64,000 nucleotides of DNA from Labilibaculum euxinicum (GTDB lineage Bacteria > Bacteroidota > Bacteroidia > Bacteroidales > Marinifilaceae), in NCBI RefSeq assembly GCF_009795715.1, contig NZ_WTCR01000002.1, positions 372,001 through 436,000 on the forward strand, in the 5' to 3' direction. Shown here piece by piece: positions 43,441 to 52,605 of this stretch. A model generated the notes under the pieces. That model ran no database searches and was not told the DNA's origin. It was given only the letters and a program-made list of their open reading frames with translations. Position 1 is the stretch's first letter, and the number at the start of each line of letters is the position of its first letter. The translations under genes and the position numbers were made by a program.

Positions 43441-44613
43441 ATGATAAATATACCCTGGATGAAAGTTTTAATGATAAGTTCGCTGCCAGTAAATCTTAAT
43501 TCAATTCAAGGCGGGGTTGATGCTGTGGTTGTGAATTTGCTAAAGGGTTTTGAGTCTTTTCCAGAGGTAAATCTGCTAATTCTTTCATTAGGGAAGTCGG
43601 ATTGCAGAAAAACTGTAAAATATGCCGGCAATATCACAATTGAATATTTATTCAGAAAAAGTCAATTTGGAGGAAAATTATTCAATAGTTTTTTTCAAAT
43701 GAGGAAGGATGTCCATAACCATATCCGGGAGTTTAATCCGGATATTGTACACATTCAAGGAGCTTCTCCAATGCTGTTTTGTTTATTGGGATTGAATAAG
43801 AAAAATCTTGTAATCACACAACATGGAATAATGGCGGAGGAAATTAATTACCAAAAAAATAAAACAGACAAGTTAAAATTTTGGTTTAAAATGATTGTTG
43901 AACGTTATTTTTATCCAAGGTTTGAGAATTATATATTCATTTCCAGTTATAATCGAAAGTTTTTAGAGCAGTTGAAAGGAAATCAGAACTATTATGGGAA
44001 ATTAATTTTTAATCCTGTAAATCCAATTTTTTTTGATTTGAAAACCCATTCAAAATTTGGAAAGCGGATCTTATATGTTGGAGTCATCAATCAACGAAAA
44101 AACCTCCTATGCTTACTAAAAGCGATGCTTAGATTAAAAAATAAGACCGGGGGATTTAAATTGGATGTGATCGGTGGGTTTAAAGATGAATTTTATAAGA
44201 ACTTGATATTTAGTTTTATTAAAGACCATAACCTGGAGAATGAAGTCAACTTTTTGGGGTGGAAAAGTCAAAGTGAGTTGTTGGACTTGTATAAGAAGGC
44301 TGATCTTTTTGTTTTGCCCTCGCTTCAGGAATCGTTACCGGTTAGTATTGCCGAAGCCATGGCTGCGGGCAGACCGGTAATTGCGGCGGATGTTGGTGGT
44401 GTTGCTGAAATGATTACCGCCAATAAATCAGGTTTTGTTTTTAATGCAGATAATTCGCAGGAGTTGGAAGAATTCCTGTTAAAATTTTGTAATGAGGATG
44501 GACTCTATTCCAGGTTCTCTGAACATGCAAGAGAAGAGGCAATGAGAAAGTTTCACCCTGGTAAGGTAGTTAATCAAACAATTGAATTTTATAAAATGAT
44601 TCTCGAAAGTTAG
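43441..44613 (+). CDS. GT4-family glycosyltransferase
   Basis: 390 residues. GT-B with VNLNSIQGGVDAVVVNLL-like N-terminus, VITQHGIMAEEINYQ, ILYVGVINQRKNLLCLLKAM and the classical LPSLQESLPVSIAEAMAAGRP motif containing both Glu residues. A second ATG at 43459 (MKVLMISSLPVN) could be the true start. Part of the same tightly spaced operon. Confidence 0.87.
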   Translation: MINIPWMKVLMISSLPVNLNSIQGGVDAVVVNLLKGFESFPEVNLLILSLGKSDCRKTVKYAGNITIEYLFRKSQFGGKLFNSFFQMRKDVHNHIREFNPDIVHIQGASPMLFCLLGLNKKNLVITQHGIMAEEINYQKNKTDKLKFWFKMIVERYFYPRFENYIFISSYNRKFLEQLKGNQNYYGKLIFNPVNPIFFDLKTHSKFGKRILYVGVINQRKNLLCLLKAMLRLKNKTGGFKLDVIGGFKDEFYKNLIFSFIKDHNLENEVNFLGWKSQSELLDLYKKADLFVLPSLQESLPVSIAEAMAAGRPVIAADVGGVAEMITANKSGFVFNADNSQELEEFLLKFCNEDGLYSRFSEHAREEAMRKFHPGKVVNQTIEFYKMILES

Positions 44614-44637
44614 GCTTATTTCCAGTATCTGTGTTTC

Positions 44638-45729
44638 ATGAAAAAAGTTGATAAATTCAAAATTGGTGTTATCGGATTAAAAGGGCTTCCAGCTTATGGA
44701 GGAGCGGCAGCGGTAGGAGAGAATATTATTGCTCAACTGGCTAATGATTTTGATTTTACAATCTATTCAGTTAGTTCCCATACCAATTTGAAATCAGGAT
44801 GTTATCAAAAAAGTTTTCAAATTGTGATTCGTAAGTTGCCTTTCGGAAGCATTAATTCTCTTTTTTATTACGTTCGGTCCGCCTTGGATGCGCTTTTGTT
44901 TCGAAAATATGATTTGATTCATTTACATCATCGCGATGCCAGTTTTGTGATTCCTCTTCTCAAATTACGCTATCCTGTAGTAGTGACAACGCATGGAATG
45001 GTTCTGACATCCAAATGGATGCGATACAAACTTTTTTTTGATTTTGAAGATCGGTACTTTCTTAAGTACGCCAATTTTATTACTACTGTTTCATTAAAAG
45101 ATCAAAGAAAAGTTGAGAAACTGATATCCTCTGAAAAGGTGAAATACATTCCCAACGGGATAAATTCCGAAATTGAAATTACAGCAGAAAAGGAAGAGTA
45201 TATCTCTTTTGCAGCAGGAAGAATGTTACCGGATAAAGGTTGCCACACATTTCTGGAGGCAATGGATTTACTCGAAAAAAGAGAAAGCGCTGTAATTATG
45301 GGCGATTTAAAGCAAAATTTAGATTACGAAAAAAAGTTACTGCAATTGCAGAAAAAAGTAGGAAACATTCTTTTTACAGGATTAATCAAGGAGAAGAAAA
45401 AGCTGTTTAAAATCATATACAGCAGTAAATTTTTTGTGTTTTCTTCTGAGAATGAGTCCATGTCGATGATGTTATTGGAAGTTGCGGCTCTTAAGGTTCC
45501 AATAATTTGTTCTGATATTCCAGAGAACAGAGATGTTTTTAACGATGAGGAAGTTCTGTTTTTTAAGGTAAAAGATGCAATGGATCTTTCAGAGAAAATT
45601 AAGTATGCATCGTATCATCCTGATGAAATGAAGATTTTTGCCCTAAAAGCGTATGATCGATTGCAAAAGAGTTATTTATGGAAGAATATTGCGGAAGAAT
45701 ACAAAACCATATTCAAGAAATTTATTTAA
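44638..45729 (+). CDS. GT4-family glycosyltransferase with GLKGLPAYGG N-terminus
   Basis: 363 residues. The N-terminal IGVIGLKGLPAYGGAAAVGE is typical of GT4 enzymes with a DUF1972-like acceptor domain; ISFAAGRMLPDKGCHTFLEA and FSSENESMSMMLLEVAALKVP form the donor half. It ends exactly where the next gene begins (45729/45730). Confidence 0.85.
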   Translation: MKKVDKFKIGVIGLKGLPAYGGAAAVGENIIAQLANDFDFTIYSVSSHTNLKSGCYQKSFQIVIRKLPFGSINSLFYYVRSALDALLFRKYDLIHLHHRDASFVIPLLKLRYPVVVTTHGMVLTSKWMRYKLFFDFEDRYFLKYANFITTVSLKDQRKVEKLISSEKVKYIPNGINSEIEITAEKEEYISFAAGRMLPDKGCHTFLEAMDLLEKRESAVIMGDLKQNLDYEKKLLQLQKKVGNILFTGLIKEKKKLFKIIYSSKFFVFSSENESMSMMLLEVAALKVPIICSDIPENRDVFNDEEVLFFKVKDAMDLSEKIKYASYHPDEMKIFALKAYDRLQKSYLWKNIAEEYKTIFKKFI

Positions 45730-46791
45730 ATGACATTCAACACAACGGTACAGGAGTCTCTTGGTAAGGTAGCCGAAGATCTTGAAATCATCACTGATTC
45801 TTCAATGATCGATAGAAAATCCTGGAGCGATTTTGTTCGAAATAACTTGCATGGGAATGTGTTCCAAACGCCGCAAATGTATGACGTATTTGAGCAAGCA
45901 GAAGGCTTTACTCCAATTTTGATTGCTGCACGTAAGAATGGAAAAATAAGCGGGGTTCTGTTAGCAGTAATCCAAAAGGAAATAAAAGGAGTTCCAGGAA
46001 TTCTAGCCAATCGTGCAATTATTAGAGGGGCTCCATTAATTGATAATGAAGATGAGGAGGTGCTGAATCAGATCTTGATAAAATTCAATGAAAAGATTCA
46101 AACTAAAGCTCTGATAACTCAAATTCGGAATTGGGCAGATACATCGAATTACAAATCGGTTTTCCTGCAATGTGGTTACAGGTATCAAGATCATCTGAAT
46201 ATACTATTGGATCTGGAACAATCGGAAGAAGTTATTTGGAAAAATATTAACAGGGAAAAACGAAAGAGTATAAATAAAGCTTACCGTGAGGGCGTGAGAG
46301 TTGAATTGGAAAGTCCGCATGGAGATTTAACTGCCACATATTCGATTCTACAGCAGCTATACAAGAGAATTCAATTGCCATATCCAGATATTGACTTCTT
46401 TAAAAAATGGCAGAGGAATTTTGATGTAGAACCAAGATTTTTAGTATTTGCTGCTAAATGGGACAAAGAAACAATAGCTTTTCGTTATGTATTGGCCTAT
46501 AAAAATGTGCTTTATATTTCTTATGCAGGAGCTCTTAGTAAGTATTACCCAAAATGCGCCAACGACCTGATTAATTGGGAAGTAATGTTGTGGGGAAAAG
46601 AAAATGGCTATACTGTTTATGATTTTGCCGGAGCTGGTAGTCCTCATGTCCCTTATGGCGTGCGGGTAAATAAAATGAAATTTGGAGGACAGACCTGTAA
46701 TATAGGGAGGTATGAAAAAATTAACCGTCCAATACTATTTTTCATTGCGAAGTTTGGGTTCTATTTATGGAAAAAAATATCATTCAAGTAG
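45730..46791 (+). CDS. FemAB/BioF2-like GNAT transferase
   Basis: 353 residues. It has the double-GNAT layout of FemAB-type proteins: WSDFVRNNLHGNVFQTPQMY near the start, INREKRKSINKAYREGVRVE in the middle, and the C-terminal YDFAGAGSPHVPYGVRVNKMKFGG. In polysaccharide loci such proteins are thought to attach amino-acid or acyl groups to amino sugars, which suits a locus making diamino sugars. Acceptor and donor are unknown. Confidence 0.78.
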   Translation: MTFNTTVQESLGKVAEDLEIITDSSMIDRKSWSDFVRNNLHGNVFQTPQMYDVFEQAEGFTPILIAARKNGKISGVLLAVIQKEIKGVPGILANRAIIRGAPLIDNEDEEVLNQILIKFNEKIQTKALITQIRNWADTSNYKSVFLQCGYRYQDHLNILLDLEQSEEVIWKNINREKRKSINKAYREGVRVELESPHGDLTATYSILQQLYKRIQLPYPDIDFFKKWQRNFDVEPRFLVFAAKWDKETIAFRYVLAYKNVLYISYAGALSKYYPKCANDLINWEVMLWGKENGYTVYDFAGAGSPHVPYGVRVNKMKFGGQTCNIGRYEKINRPILFFIAKFGFYLWKKISFK

Positions 46792-46889
46792 GTGATAGTT
46801 CCTTTGCTTTAAGCAATGTGGATTAAAACCGCTTCTTTGCAGAAGTTCAATTGAGAATCTGATTTAATGGATTGTAATATTAAAATATT

Positions 46890-47720
46890 TTGGAGCTAGA
46901 CTTTACATTTGATACTTATAAGAAATTACTGAAAGGATTTATAGATAATAATTATCATTTTCAGACTTTCTCAGCATATCTCAAGAACCCCAAAGATAGA
47001 GTGGTTATTTTGAGGCATGATGTGGATAGATTGCCAGCTAATTCACTTGAATTTGCACGCATTCAGTCCGACATCGGGATTTCCGGCAGTTATTATTTTA
47101 GATCTCGGAAAAAAGGTTGGGATGAGGACGAAATAAAGCAAATTAATAATTTAGGACACGAAATTGGCTATCATTATGAGAATTTGTCAAGGGTTGTAAA
47201 AAAGCTTAAATCGTACCATGATATTAATCAAATACTTAATTATGGGCTGAAAGATTTCGAAACGCAATTAACTAGTTTACGTCAATTGGTTCCAGTAGAA
47301 ACAATTTGTATGCACGGCGCTCCCACTTCTAGATATGATAATAAAAATTTGTGGGGAAAGTACCAATATTCCGATTTTAACATTATTGGAGAACCTTATT
47401 TTGATCTTGATTTTAGTACTGTTTTTTACCTTACGGATACCGGCAGACGCTGGGATGGTTTTAATTTTAGCATAAGAGATAAAATTAACGGACAACAGAA
47501 GTATTGGCGAGAAAAAGGCATGGTATTTAAAAGCTCGTTTGACCTTATTGATGCATTAAATCAAAATGTATTGCCACCTAAAATAATGATTACATTTCAT
47601 CCGCAGCGTTGGAATCATTTAAATATTGATTGGTGCAAGGAGTTAATTTTCCAAAATATTAAAAATCCTATAAAGTGGGCACTGATTAATTTCAGACGGA
47701 AAAAAGTCTTAATTACATAA
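46890..47720 (+). CDS. NodB-like polysaccharide deacetylase-family protein
   Basis: 276 residues; start is TTG at 46890 because the frame is closed by a stop just upstream (46881) and no ATG precedes the conserved region. Motifs: VVILRHDVDRLPANSLEF (Asp/His metal site), INNLGHEIGYHYENLS (His-x3-His-like) and KIMITFHPQRWNH. This branch is frequent in Bacteroidota polysaccharide clusters and probably removes an N- or O-acetyl group. No signal peptide is seen, so it would act in the cytosol. Confidence 0.75.
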   Translation: MELDFTFDTYKKLLKGFIDNNYHFQTFSAYLKNPKDRVVILRHDVDRLPANSLEFARIQSDIGISGSYYFRSRKKGWDEDEIKQINNLGHEIGYHYENLSRVVKKLKSYHDINQILNYGLKDFETQLTSLRQLVPVETICMHGAPTSRYDNKNLWGKYQYSDFNIIGEPYFDLDFSTVFYLTDTGRRWDGFNFSIRDKINGQQKYWREKGMVFKSSFDLIDALNQNVLPPKIMITFHPQRWNHLNIDWCKELIFQNIKNPIKWALINFRRKKVLIT

Positions 47721-47798
47721 TTGTTTTATTCACAAAAGTTCGTCTATGCTTTGTAACAGTTTGATTTTTAGAGAGGTTTGTCCAATGAGTATTTCTAT

Positions 47799-47834
47799 GT
47801 AAAGATTGGGAAATAAGCACATTGTAAATCAATC
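47799..47834 (+). repeat. short intergenic repeat before the sugar transferase gene
   Basis: TGTAAAGATT...AATAAGCACATTGTAAATCAAT recurs at 49113-49149 with one indel and a few substitutions. Both copies lie shortly upstream of a start codon. Confidence 0.55.
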
Positions 47835-47876
47835 TAATGTTTAATGATCTATTGTTGTGTATCAATATTTTATGTT

Positions 47877-48998
47877 ATGAAGAAAGAATCTGATGCTATT
47901 AGCAGCTTGGAAAGTACAGGACAAAGGATAGAATCGGCGCAGAAACAGTCCGGTTTTGTTATCTTACCTAGCGATTTCATTGATCTTTCCCAGAAATTAG
48001 GTCAGAAAGGGTTTGAGTTTATAAGCAGATATTTTTGTCGTTTTACTTCCAGACATGTTTTAATAAGTTCAAAAGATATCAGCAAATTGGCAGGAGTAAA
48101 TTTTCAGTTGTTGGTGAGTGTAGAACCTATCAATAATCTAATTAGTATTAATGAGTTTTTTGGAGCCGTTAATTGTAAACTTGAAAAGGGAGGCATCTTT
48201 ATTTGTCGCCTTAAACCACAGGAAAAGGTGGAAAGAAGAATACTTACCCGTTATCCATTTCCATTAAATAAACTGGTATATGCAACCTACTTTGTTTTCC
48301 GCAGGGTGTTTCCCAAACTCAGCATTACCCGTAATTTCTATTTGAATCTAACAAAAGGTAAAAATAGATCATTAAGAGAACTTGAAGTAATTGGTCGGCT
48401 ATATGCCAGTGGCTACGAATTAGTAAATAAATATAGTGCCGGAGAATATGTTTATTTGGTAGCTGAAAAACTGAAAGCACCTTTTTTTGATAAATATTCT
48501 TCTTATGGTTTGCTGTTTAAAATGAAACGGATTGGTAAAGATGGAAAGGAAATTTTGGTTTACAAATTGAGAACAATGGTTCCTTTTTCAGAATATTTAC
48601 AAGAGGCCTTTATAAATAAAAACCGATTGGCAAAAGGAGGAAAAATCAATAATGACAGCCGAATAACACCTGTTGGAAGAATTCTCAGAAAATATTGGAT
48701 TGATGAAATCCCCAACCTTTTTAACCTGCTAAAAGGAGAGATGAAATTGGTTGGAGTGCGTCCGATTAGCAAGTCATATTTTAATTTATACACACCCGAA
48801 TTACAAAAGTTGAGACTAAAAGTAAAACCTGGAATTATACCACCTTTCTATGCGGATCTTCCTGAAACTCTTGAAGGAATTGAACAGTCAGAAAAAAAAT
48901 ATATTGAATCCTATTTAAAAAATCCCATACAAACTGATATAAAATATTTTATAGCTTCCTTCAAAAATATTATTTTCAAAAAAATACGAAGCTATTAG
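47877..48998 (+). CDS. sugar transferase with N-terminal methyltransferase-like domain, no membrane hairpin
   Basis: About 373 residues from ATG 47877. Residues about 20-205 (ending GEYVYLVAEKLK) look like a degenerate class I methyltransferase-type fold (INEFFGAVNCKLEKGGIFIC). The C-terminal half is a phosphoglycosyltransferase core: KMKRIGKDGKEILVYKLRTM, NDSRITPVGRILRKYWIDE, IPNLFNLLKGEMKLVGVRP. The N-terminal re-entrant membrane helix that anchors PglC/WbaP enzymes is absent. It may start repeat-unit synthesis on undecaprenyl phosphate, but membrane binding must work differently. The N-terminal fold is a tentative call. Confidence 0.75.
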   Translation: MKKESDAISSLESTGQRIESAQKQSGFVILPSDFIDLSQKLGQKGFEFISRYFCRFTSRHVLISSKDISKLAGVNFQLLVSVEPINNLISINEFFGAVNCKLEKGGIFICRLKPQEKVERRILTRYPFPLNKLVYATYFVFRRVFPKLSITRNFYLNLTKGKNRSLRELEVIGRLYASGYELVNKYSAGEYVYLVAEKLKAPFFDKYSSYGLLFKMKRIGKDGKEILVYKLRTMVPFSEYLQEAFINKNRLAKGGKINNDSRITPVGRILRKYWIDEIPNLFNLLKGEMKLVGVRPISKSYFNLYTPELQKLRLKVKPGIIPPFYADLPETLEGIEQSEKKYIESYLKNPIQTDIKYFIASFKNIIFKKIRSY

Positions 48999-49112
48999 AT
49001 TGATATCTTTTTTCCTGATTATTAGTTTTTGAGACTTCCTCACCATTCAACAGTTCGTTAAGGCTTTGTTATTGCTTCATTTTCAGAGTGATTTACTTAA
49101 CGGGTGTTTTGA

Positions 49113-49149
49113 TGTAAAGATTTTAAAAATAAGCACATTGTAAATCAAT
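49113..49149 (+). repeat. short intergenic repeat before the wzc-like gene
   Basis: Second copy of the 47799-47834 element, inside the 48999-49244 spacer, about 95 bp before the kinase start. Confidence 0.55.
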
Positions 49150-49244
49150 TCAACAACAAGGTCAACTATCCGGCAATCAATTGTTTATTGAAGTTCTTTT
49201 TATATTCTATTTAATGAATTTATTACCCTAAAGAATATGATCCA

Positions 49245-51650
49245 ATGACAAGTTCAAATGAATTTCTGAAAAATTTGGTGAACGAAGAAAAACAACAAAT
49301 CAAAGCCTTTCAATACAAATTAGTATCCAAATGGTATTGGTTTCTAATATTTGGAATTCTTGGTTTAGGAGGCGGTTTAATGTATACTTTTTATTCACCA
49401 CATAAGTATCAGGCTAAGTGCACAATATTGGTTCAGAACGAATCCAATGCTTTAAGAGGGAAGGAATTCTTTGATGATGATGGTAGTTTGAGAGGAATAA
49501 ACGTTCAGGATCATATAGGTGTTTTAAAGTCTTCCTCGTTATCGAAACAGGTTTTAATTAATCTAAACTGGAATGTTTCATGGTATCAAAAAATGCCATT
49601 CTTTAATCAGGATTTGTACGGTTTGGCACCTTTTTACGTGTACAAAACTGATAGGCGCGAAAATCCGAATGATTTCCCTTTATTCGTTAAAATGATTTCG
49701 GAAGAAGAATATATGGTCAGGTCTGATAATACAATTTTGGAAAGTTCTGAAATATCATATTTTGAAGCAAAGGGTAAATTTGGAGTTCCTTTCGAAAACG
49801 AGCATTTTAGTTTTGTATTGGAAAAAAACAACGATGTTATTGTGCCTTTAGAGGCAGAGTTCTTTTTTGTTTTTAATAACATGGAAGATCTTAGTGTGCA
49901 GTATGCTGATAATCTAAATGTAACGCTGGAGGATTTAAAAGGAAATTTAATAGAATTGGAACTGAAAGGAATAACAGCACAGAGGATCGTAGACTTTTTA
50001 AATGAATTAAGTGAAGAATATATTGAATTTTGCTTATCAGAAAAGAATAAAATATCTAGAAATACAATTCGGTTTATTGATATGCAGCTGGAAGGAGTGG
50101 TGGATTCGTTAGAACAAACCGGCCATCTATTCAGTGATTTTCAATCTAAAAATCAGAGTTCAAATCTTGAAAGAGAGGCCGATCTGGCAATGGCTGATTT
50201 AAAAAGGTTGGAAGAGGAGTATGCCCTGTCAGAAAGGAAGTTAAATTACATTAGGAATTTAAATCAATACATAAATAACAGCGTTCAATTTTCAAAAGTT
50301 GAACATCATCTTCAGCAGGATTTTGGCAATGAATTAGTAAATAATTCAATTTTGTCACCTTCTGTAGTTGATATTACGGATCCGGGGTTGAACAATTTGG
50401 TTTTGAAGTTAGGAGAACTATATGGTAAGAAAGAGATATTATCATATAGTGTAAAGCAAAATGAACCCAATATGTTAGTGCTGGAGAAGGAGATCAGGCA
50501 TACAAAACAAAGTTTGAAAGAAAATCTGCAAAATTTATTAGTAAACACAGAAAATGATTTAAGCAGTATCGCCCGACAGATGAGTGGTGTAAAAAGTAAA
50601 TTGGTTCGATTACCCAAAATGGAACAAAAATTCATTAATTTCAAAAGAAGATACGATCTGAATAATGATTTGTATACTTTTCTTTTAAAAAAGAGAGCTG
50701 AAGCAGAAATTACCATTGCCTCCAATGTTCCCAATTCTCAAATTTTGGATCGGGCAAGTTTAATGTCAACCAACCAAGTAGGACCGAAAACCATTTTAAA
50801 TCTAATTATTGGATTCCTAATTGGAATTTCAATGCCATTTATTTTTATAAAAACAAGGGATTATTTTAACAATACCATAGGCAGCATTTACGAACTGGAA
50901 AGGGAGACTTCTCTTCCGGTTTTAGGGGTGATTTCCCACAATAGGCATCGTAAAGATTTTTTGGTTTGCAACCGTCCACGTTCGGGAATAACAGAATCGT
51001 TTCGAAGCCTTAGAACTGATTTGGAAAATCTTCTTGCAGAAAATAAACAAAAGGTCATATCAGTGCAATCTGTTATGCCTGGAGAAGGAAAATCATTTGT
51101 AAGTTTAAATTTAGCTGCCATTTTGGCAATGAATAATGAAAAGGTTTTACTGGTTGAGGCAGATATGAGAAAACCTGGATTAAATAGGGTGTTTGGCAGT
51201 GTTCGATCGAATGGAATGAGTAGTTATTTAAAGGGTGAGGATGCTTTTGATGATATTATTTCCCAGACAAAATTTGAAAATCTAAGTTTCATTCCTGCCG
51301 GGCCGGTACCTTTAAATCCGGCAGAACTTCTGGCTAACGGTAAATTTAAAGGATTTATGGAAAAAGCAAGAATTCAATATAATTATATCATATTGGATAG
51401 TGCACCGGTTTCTGTTGTCACAGATGGTTTGTTGTCAGGCAAATATGCAGATCTTAATTTGTTTGTACTTCGTCATCATTTCAGTCGGAAGGAACATGTA
51501 AATTACATCAATAAATTAGTGGATAAAGGGTCGGTGAAAAATGTTACGATTCTTTTAAATGATTTTAGAGCTAATGGTGTAGATGTAAAAGATTTTGGTT
51601 ATCAAAGCGGGTATTATAAAGATAATTATCTTCCGAAGGGAAAGATCTAA
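49245..51650 (+). CDS. Wzc-type polysaccharide co-polymerase and tyrosine autokinase
   Basis: 801 residues. First transmembrane helix about 29-50 (WYWFLIFGILGLGGGLMYTF), Wzz-like periplasmic domain with long coiled coil (about 260-500), second helix about 522-542 (LIIGFLIGISMPFIFI), then the BY-kinase: Walker A VMPGEGKSF (Lys616), Walker A-prime VLLVEADMRKPG, and a Tyr-rich tail (FGYQSGYYKDNY). It controls chain length and export through cycles of autophosphorylation. The usual partner outer-membrane export protein is not adjacent. Confidence 0.92.
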   Translation: MTSSNEFLKNLVNEEKQQIKAFQYKLVSKWYWFLIFGILGLGGGLMYTFYSPHKYQAKCTILVQNESNALRGKEFFDDDGSLRGINVQDHIGVLKSSSLSKQVLINLNWNVSWYQKMPFFNQDLYGLAPFYVYKTDRRENPNDFPLFVKMISEEEYMVRSDNTILESSEISYFEAKGKFGVPFENEHFSFVLEKNNDVIVPLEAEFFFVFNNMEDLSVQYADNLNVTLEDLKGNLIELELKGITAQRIVDFLNELSEEYIEFCLSEKNKISRNTIRFIDMQLEGVVDSLEQTGHLFSDFQSKNQSSNLEREADLAMADLKRLEEEYALSERKLNYIRNLNQYINNSVQFSKVEHHLQQDFGNELVNNSILSPSVVDITDPGLNNLVLKLGELYGKKEILSYSVKQNEPNMLVLEKEIRHTKQSLKENLQNLLVNTENDLSSIARQMSGVKSKLVRLPKMEQKFINFKRRYDLNNDLYTFLLKKRAEAEITIASNVPNSQILDRASLMSTNQVGPKTILNLIIGFLIGISMPFIFIKTRDYFNNTIGSIYELERETSLPVLGVISHNRHRKDFLVCNRPRSGITESFRSLRTDLENLLAENKQKVISVQSVMPGEGKSFVSLNLAAILAMNNEKVLLVEADMRKPGLNRVFGSVRSNGMSSYLKGEDAFDDIISQTKFENLSFIPAGPVPLNPAELLANGKFKGFMEKARIQYNYIILDSAPVSVVTDGLLSGKYADLNLFVLRHHFSRKEHVNYINKLVDKGSVKNVTILLNDFRANGVDVKDFGYQSGYYKDNYLPKGKI

Positions 51651-51674
51651 ATATTAACAAAAACTATTTTTTTA

Positions 51675-51701
51675 AGAGACCTGTTATTACAGGTCTTTTT
51701 T
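51675..51701 (+). terminator. terminator of the wzc-like gene
   Basis: AGACCTG (51677-51683) pairs with CAGGTCT (51690-51696) over a 6-nt loop, followed by a T-run. It lies 26 bp past the stop. Confidence 0.85.
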
Positions 51702-51948
51702 ATGATAGGATGTTATAATGATCGGATATTTAAAGGATTGGCATTTTATTTGTCAGCCATTTTTTTTTATACACTGAATAGTATTAATGCTGGTCAGAGC
51801 TATATATTCTGATAAATCCAGCAGTTTTTTGTAATTTATAGAAAACAATATATTTCTTGTCTCTTCGAATATTGTTAAGTGTTTTATTCATAAAAAATTC
51901 GCCTCACCCTAATCATTTAATTGGTAGTAATTCAGAAAGCAATTGATA

Positions 51949-52605
51949 ATGGAGGAGAGTATTAAACTTGTTATTTGGGATCTTGATGAAACCTTTTGGA
52001 AAGGAACTCTTTCTGAAGAGGATGTGAGTAGTATACCGGAAAACATCAATTTGGTCAGGTGGTTAACCGATAGAGGAATAATGAATAGCATTGTGTCCAA
52101 AAATAATTTTGCCGAAGCTAAATTAAAACTTCAGGAAATTGGGATTTGGGACTATTTTGTATTCCCGGTTATCGCTTGGGAAGCCAAAGGAAAGCTGGTG
52201 CAGCGAGTGATAGAAAAATGTCAGTTAAGATCAGTTAATGTCTTGTTTTTAGACGATAATCACATGAATTTGGAGGAAGCGAAATTTTATAATAAAGGAA
52301 TCTGCGCGAAATTACCATCTTTTATATGCGAAATTAAAAATCACCCGGCTTTTACGGGGAAAGACGATTCTTCTCATAGCAGATTGAAGCATTATAAAAT
52401 TTTGGAACGTAAGGATGTTGATAAAATCGAGATTAACAGCAATGAGGAATTTCTAAAAGCATCTGGTATTCGCATTCAATATATTGATGATTTAACCGAT
52501 CATACCGAAAGGCTTTTTGAGATTTTAAATAGAACCAATCAATTAAATTACACAAAAAAAAAGATTGGACTGCAAAGAGGTCAAAAGTTTAATCGAAAAT
52601 CATAA
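51949..52605 (+). CDS. FkbH-like HAD-IIIC protein, N-terminal part of a split gene
   Basis: ATG at 51949. HAD motifs: KLVIWDLDETFWKGTL (nucleophile Asp), MNSIVSKNN and NVLFLDDNHMNLEEAK. The HAD domain is followed by the start of the FkbH acyltransferase-like region up to EILNRTNQLNYT. The frame then leaves the family sequence at an A9 tract (52554-52562) and ends 15 codons later. Family members such as FkbH load glyceryl groups from 1,3-bisphosphoglycerate onto carrier proteins; in polysaccharide loci they may supply acyl or glyceryl substituents. Confidence 0.75.
   Translation: MEESIKLVIWDLDETFWKGTLSEEDVSSIPENINLVRWLTDRGIMNSIVSKNNFAEAKLKLQEIGIWDYFVFPVIAWEAKGKLVQRVIEKCQLRSVNVLFLDDNHMNLEEAKFYNKGICAKLPSFICEIKNHPAFTGKDDSSHSRLKHYKILERKDVDKIEINSNEEFLKASGIRIQYIDDLTDHTERLFEILNRTNQLNYTKKKIGLQRGQKFNRKS
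52554..52562 (+). other. A9 slippage or frameshift site
   Basis: Nine consecutive A. Removing one A joins LNYTKK directly to RLDCKEVKSLIENH, restoring the FkbH consensus across the break. It could be a genuine mutation, phase variation, transcriptional slippage, or an assembly error. Confidence 0.8.

Noticed and set aside
50312-50734. 140-codon minus-strand ORF
   Set aside because: Antisense to the coiled-coil region of the Wzc-like kinase, with no family features.
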